DNA from: WHSW01 sp963821345
Lineage (GTDB): Bacteria > Actinomycetota > Thermoleophilia > Solirubrobacterales > 70-9
DNA: 64,000 nt
NCBI GenBank assembly: GCA_963821345.1
Contig: CAWGDM010000005.1
Location: 4,139 to 68,138, forward strand
Reading direction: 5' to 3'
Shown one piece after another: positions 62,394-64,000 of this stretch (its first letter is position 1; each line of letters begins with the position of its first letter). The notes beneath the pieces are model-generated. The model was not told the origin of the DNA. It saw only the letters and a program-made list of their open reading frames with translations, and searched no databases. The position numbers and the translations under genes were made by a program.

Positions 62394-63418
62394 CAGCGCC
62401 CCCGGGCCGCCTCGAGCTCGGCGCGCAGCCGCTCCAGCTCCGCGCGCAGCGCCTGGTTCTCGTTGGCGAGCGCAATCTCCCCCTCGCTTGCAAGCTGCGC
62501 CGGCGTCGCCGGTTCGAACTCGGTCGGCGGGTCGCTCGGATCGGCAGCGGCGGGCGCGGCGGGCGCCGCCTCGGCGTCGGCGGAGCGGCGCCAGCGGACC
62601 GCGGTCCAGTCGATCGTCTCGAGCTCCTCGGTGATCCCGTTGCGCTCGCGGTACTCGTCGACCGCGCGCCGGCAGTCCTCGACCGCGCCGTAGTCGTCGA
62701 TCACCGCGTAGCCGCCGGGCGCCAGGCCCGGGTAGAGGGTCTTTAGGCAATCGCGGGTCGCGTCGTAGGTGTCGCCGTCGAGCCTGATCAGCGCCCACCG
62801 CCGACCCGCGAGGCCCGGCATCGTGTCGGTGAAGAAGCCGCGGACGAAGCGCAGGCCCTCGGTGTAGCCGAGCCGGCGGAAGTTCTCGCGCACACGCCCG
62901 GCCGAGACGGCGATGTAGTCGAGCCACTGGTCCTCGGGCGTCTGCGAGAGCTCGCCGCGACCGGATTGGGTGAAGCCCGCGAAGGAGTCGGCCAGCCACA
63001 GATCGCGGTCGGTGGCGCCGAGCGAGTCGAGCGTCGCCCGGACCAGGATCGAGGCGCCGCCGCGCCAGACCCCCGCCTCGATCAGGTCACCCGCCACGCC
63101 GTCGGCAACGACCGCCTCGACGCAGGCCTGCAGGTCGTCGAGCCGGCGCAGGCCGACCATCGTCGTCCCGTCGAGCGGCCAGTCCATGCCGACCGCCCGG
63201 ATCGCCCTGGCCTCGCCGCCGACCCGGCGCGTAAACAGGCGCCCGTCGGCGAGCCGGCCCACCGAGGTGGTGGCCTCGCCGGCGAGGTCGCAGAGGACGA
63301 GCTTGAGCAGGTCCAGGTAGGCGATCCGCATGCGTTCAACCTCGGCGCCGGCGCCGCGCGCGTCGGGGGCCCTGGCGGCGTCGAACGGATGGGGCTGGTC
63401 GGCGGCCGATCGCTCCAT
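62393..63418 (-). CDS. TylF/MycF-type O-methyltransferase with coiled-coil tail
   Basis: 341 aa. YLDLLKLVLCDLAGE, GMDWPLDGTTMVGLRRLDDLQ, motif I GDLIEAGVWRGGASILVRATL, DRDLWLADSFAGFTQS, GRRWALIRLDGDTYDATRDCLKTLYPGLAPGGYAVIDDYGAVEDCRRAVDEYRE. The last is the metal/sugar-hydroxyl site of macrocin-type O-methyltransferases (Mg2+-bound Asp residues). An Ala/Pro linker and a coiled coil (IALANENQALRAELERLRAELEAARGR) close it. ATG 63418. It probably methylates a glycan residue before export. Confidence 0.88.
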   Translation of the reverse strand: MERSAADQPHPFDAARAPDARGAGAEVERMRIAYLDLLKLVLCDLAGEATTSVGRLADGRLFTRRVGGEARAIRAVGMDWPLDGTTMVGLRRLDDLQACVEAVVADGVAGDLIEAGVWRGGASILVRATLDSLGATDRDLWLADSFAGFTQSGRGELSQTPEDQWLDYIAVSAGRVRENFRRLGYTEGLRFVRGFFTDTMPGLAGRRWALIRLDGDTYDATRDCLKTLYPGLAPGGYAVIDDYGAVEDCRRAVDEYRERNGITEELETIDWTAVRWRRSADAEAAPAAPAAADPSDPPTEFEPATPAQLASEGEIALANENQALRAELERLRAELEAARGR

Positions 63419-63426
63419 CGCCGCGC

Positions 63427-64000
63427 TCAGCCGGTCCCCGAGCCGTTTCGCCGGCCGGAGAGCAGATTCCTGAGCCGCCGCAGCGGCGCCGTCAGCCGCC
63501 AGCTCGGGCTGGTGGCGACCTGATCGAGGTGGGAGCGCAGGGCGTCGATCTCGTCCTGCATCTGGCGCTCGCGCGCCTGTGCCTGCAGCCCGACCGCGAC
63601 CACCTGGTTGCGCAGCGCGCCCGCGTCGGCCTCGGCGTAGCGCGCGCGGTGGCGGAAGTCACCACCCTCCTCACCGACCCGCGGCACCTTGCCCTCCCAC
63701 TTCTCGGCCACCCGCATGTGACCCTCGATCCACGCGTCGCGGTCGCCGATCAGGTCGAGCGAGTGGTGGTGGATGACGCGCAGGTCGGCGGTCCGCAGCT
63801 TCTTGCCCGCGGCGCGCGCCTGCAGGCAGAGGTCGAAGTCGTAGCCGTGGAACCGGCCCAGCGACTCGTCGGCCTCCAGGTTGGAGATCGCCCACGGCGA
63901 GAAGATCAGACAGAAGCCGTCGAGCGCGTCGACCTCGCCGGTCTGCGCGTAGGCGGGGCGGTTCTCGAACTCCCAGGTGAACCCGGGGAACTCGCCGCCG
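63427..64000 (-). CDS. GT2 (Glyco_tranf_2_5-like) protein, paralogue 3 (5' end outside window)
   Basis: C-terminal 190 residues of a protein truncated by the right edge. In the visible part: the Gly/Asp-containing ESLGRFHGYDFDLCLQARA-type segment, HHHSLDLIGDRDAWIEGHMRVAEKWEGKVPRV, ADAGALRNQVVAVGLQAQARERQMQDEIDALRSHLDQVA and the tail SPSWRLTAPLRRLRNLL. Same family and order as the two copies at 52.3 and 61.4 kb. Stop 63427-63429, 9 bp upstream of the TylF-type gene. Confidence 0.85.
   Translation of the reverse strand, partial: GGEFPGFTWEFENRPAYAQTGEVDALDGFCLIFSPWAISNLEADESLGRFHGYDFDLCLQARAAGKKLRTADLRVIHHHSLDLIGDRDAWIEGHMRVAEKWEGKVPRVGEEGGDFRHRARYAEADAGALRNQVVAVGLQAQARERQMQDEIDALRSHLDQVATSPSWRLTAPLRRLRNLLSGRRNGSGTG

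Overview
High-GC (roughly 70 % by eye), densely packed actinobacterial DNA. Family content and codon use suggest a soil actinomycete, probably of class Thermoleophilia (Solirubrobacterales-like). That placement is an inference and was not tested by a search. Almost every gene uses ATG, GTG or TTG starts with overlapping stop/start codons (ATGA, GTGA, TTGA), so most genes sit in tight operons. Many operon-leading genes lack a Shine-Dalgarno sequence and instead carry a TANNNT box 6-9 nt before the start codon, the layout of leaderless mRNAs.

Layout. 0-3.5 kb (minus): a nucleotide-sugar operon with glucose-1-phosphate cytidylyltransferase (rfbF), a PIG-L deacetylase, an RmlC-like epimerase and a COG4091/SAF dehydrogenase that runs off the left edge. 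3.6-6.1 kb (plus): a polyprenyl-phosphate sugar-1-phosphate transferase with an (NGNGx)n repeat, coupled to a LuxR regulator with a degenerate receiver. 6.1-30 kb: mostly housekeeping and metabolism. This covers a possible ADP-ribosyltransferase-fold protein, a secreted beta-propeller-like protein, Kup, a roadblock-domain operon, a CDF transporter, rdgB-rph, a Flp pilin, a 729-aa coiled-coil protein, a histone-deacetylase-family enzyme, nadB, hyuA-hyuB, DUF1802, DUF1152, a P450, a JAMM protease, a GntR regulator with a striking operator, and a solitary MlaE-type permease. 30-31.6 kb: an uncharacterised protein coupled to an AlkD-type repair protein.

31.6-45.5 kb and 49.8-64 kb form a large surface-polysaccharide locus. 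It holds polytopic membrane proteins, SAM methyltransferases, two NAD-dependent sugar epimerases (one CDP-paratose/tyvelose-epimerase-like), many GT2/GT4/CgeB-type glycosyltransferases including a 1023-aa GT-GT-methyltransferase, a Wzt/Wzm ABC exporter, a TylF-type methyltransferase and three paralogous GT2 proteins with coiled-coil tails. Together with the 0-5 kb genes these would make CDP- or dTDP-activated deoxysugars, assemble a methylated glycan on a lipid carrier and export it through Wzm/Wzt. A cysteine synthase, a methyltransferase-like gene and a polar-amino-acid ABC transporter (45.6-49.8 kb) interrupt it.

Quality caveat: many conserved genes are split by single-base frameshifts that are overwhelmingly extra bases, clustered at 0-5 kb and 34-49.8 kb and densest at 47-49.6 kb. 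Almost none occur at 5-16 kb or 50-59 kb. I treat these as probable sequencing or assembly insertions and annotate whole spans as single genes. No tRNA, rRNA, CRISPR array, transposase or attachment site was seen. No gene-free stretch exceeds about 300 bases.
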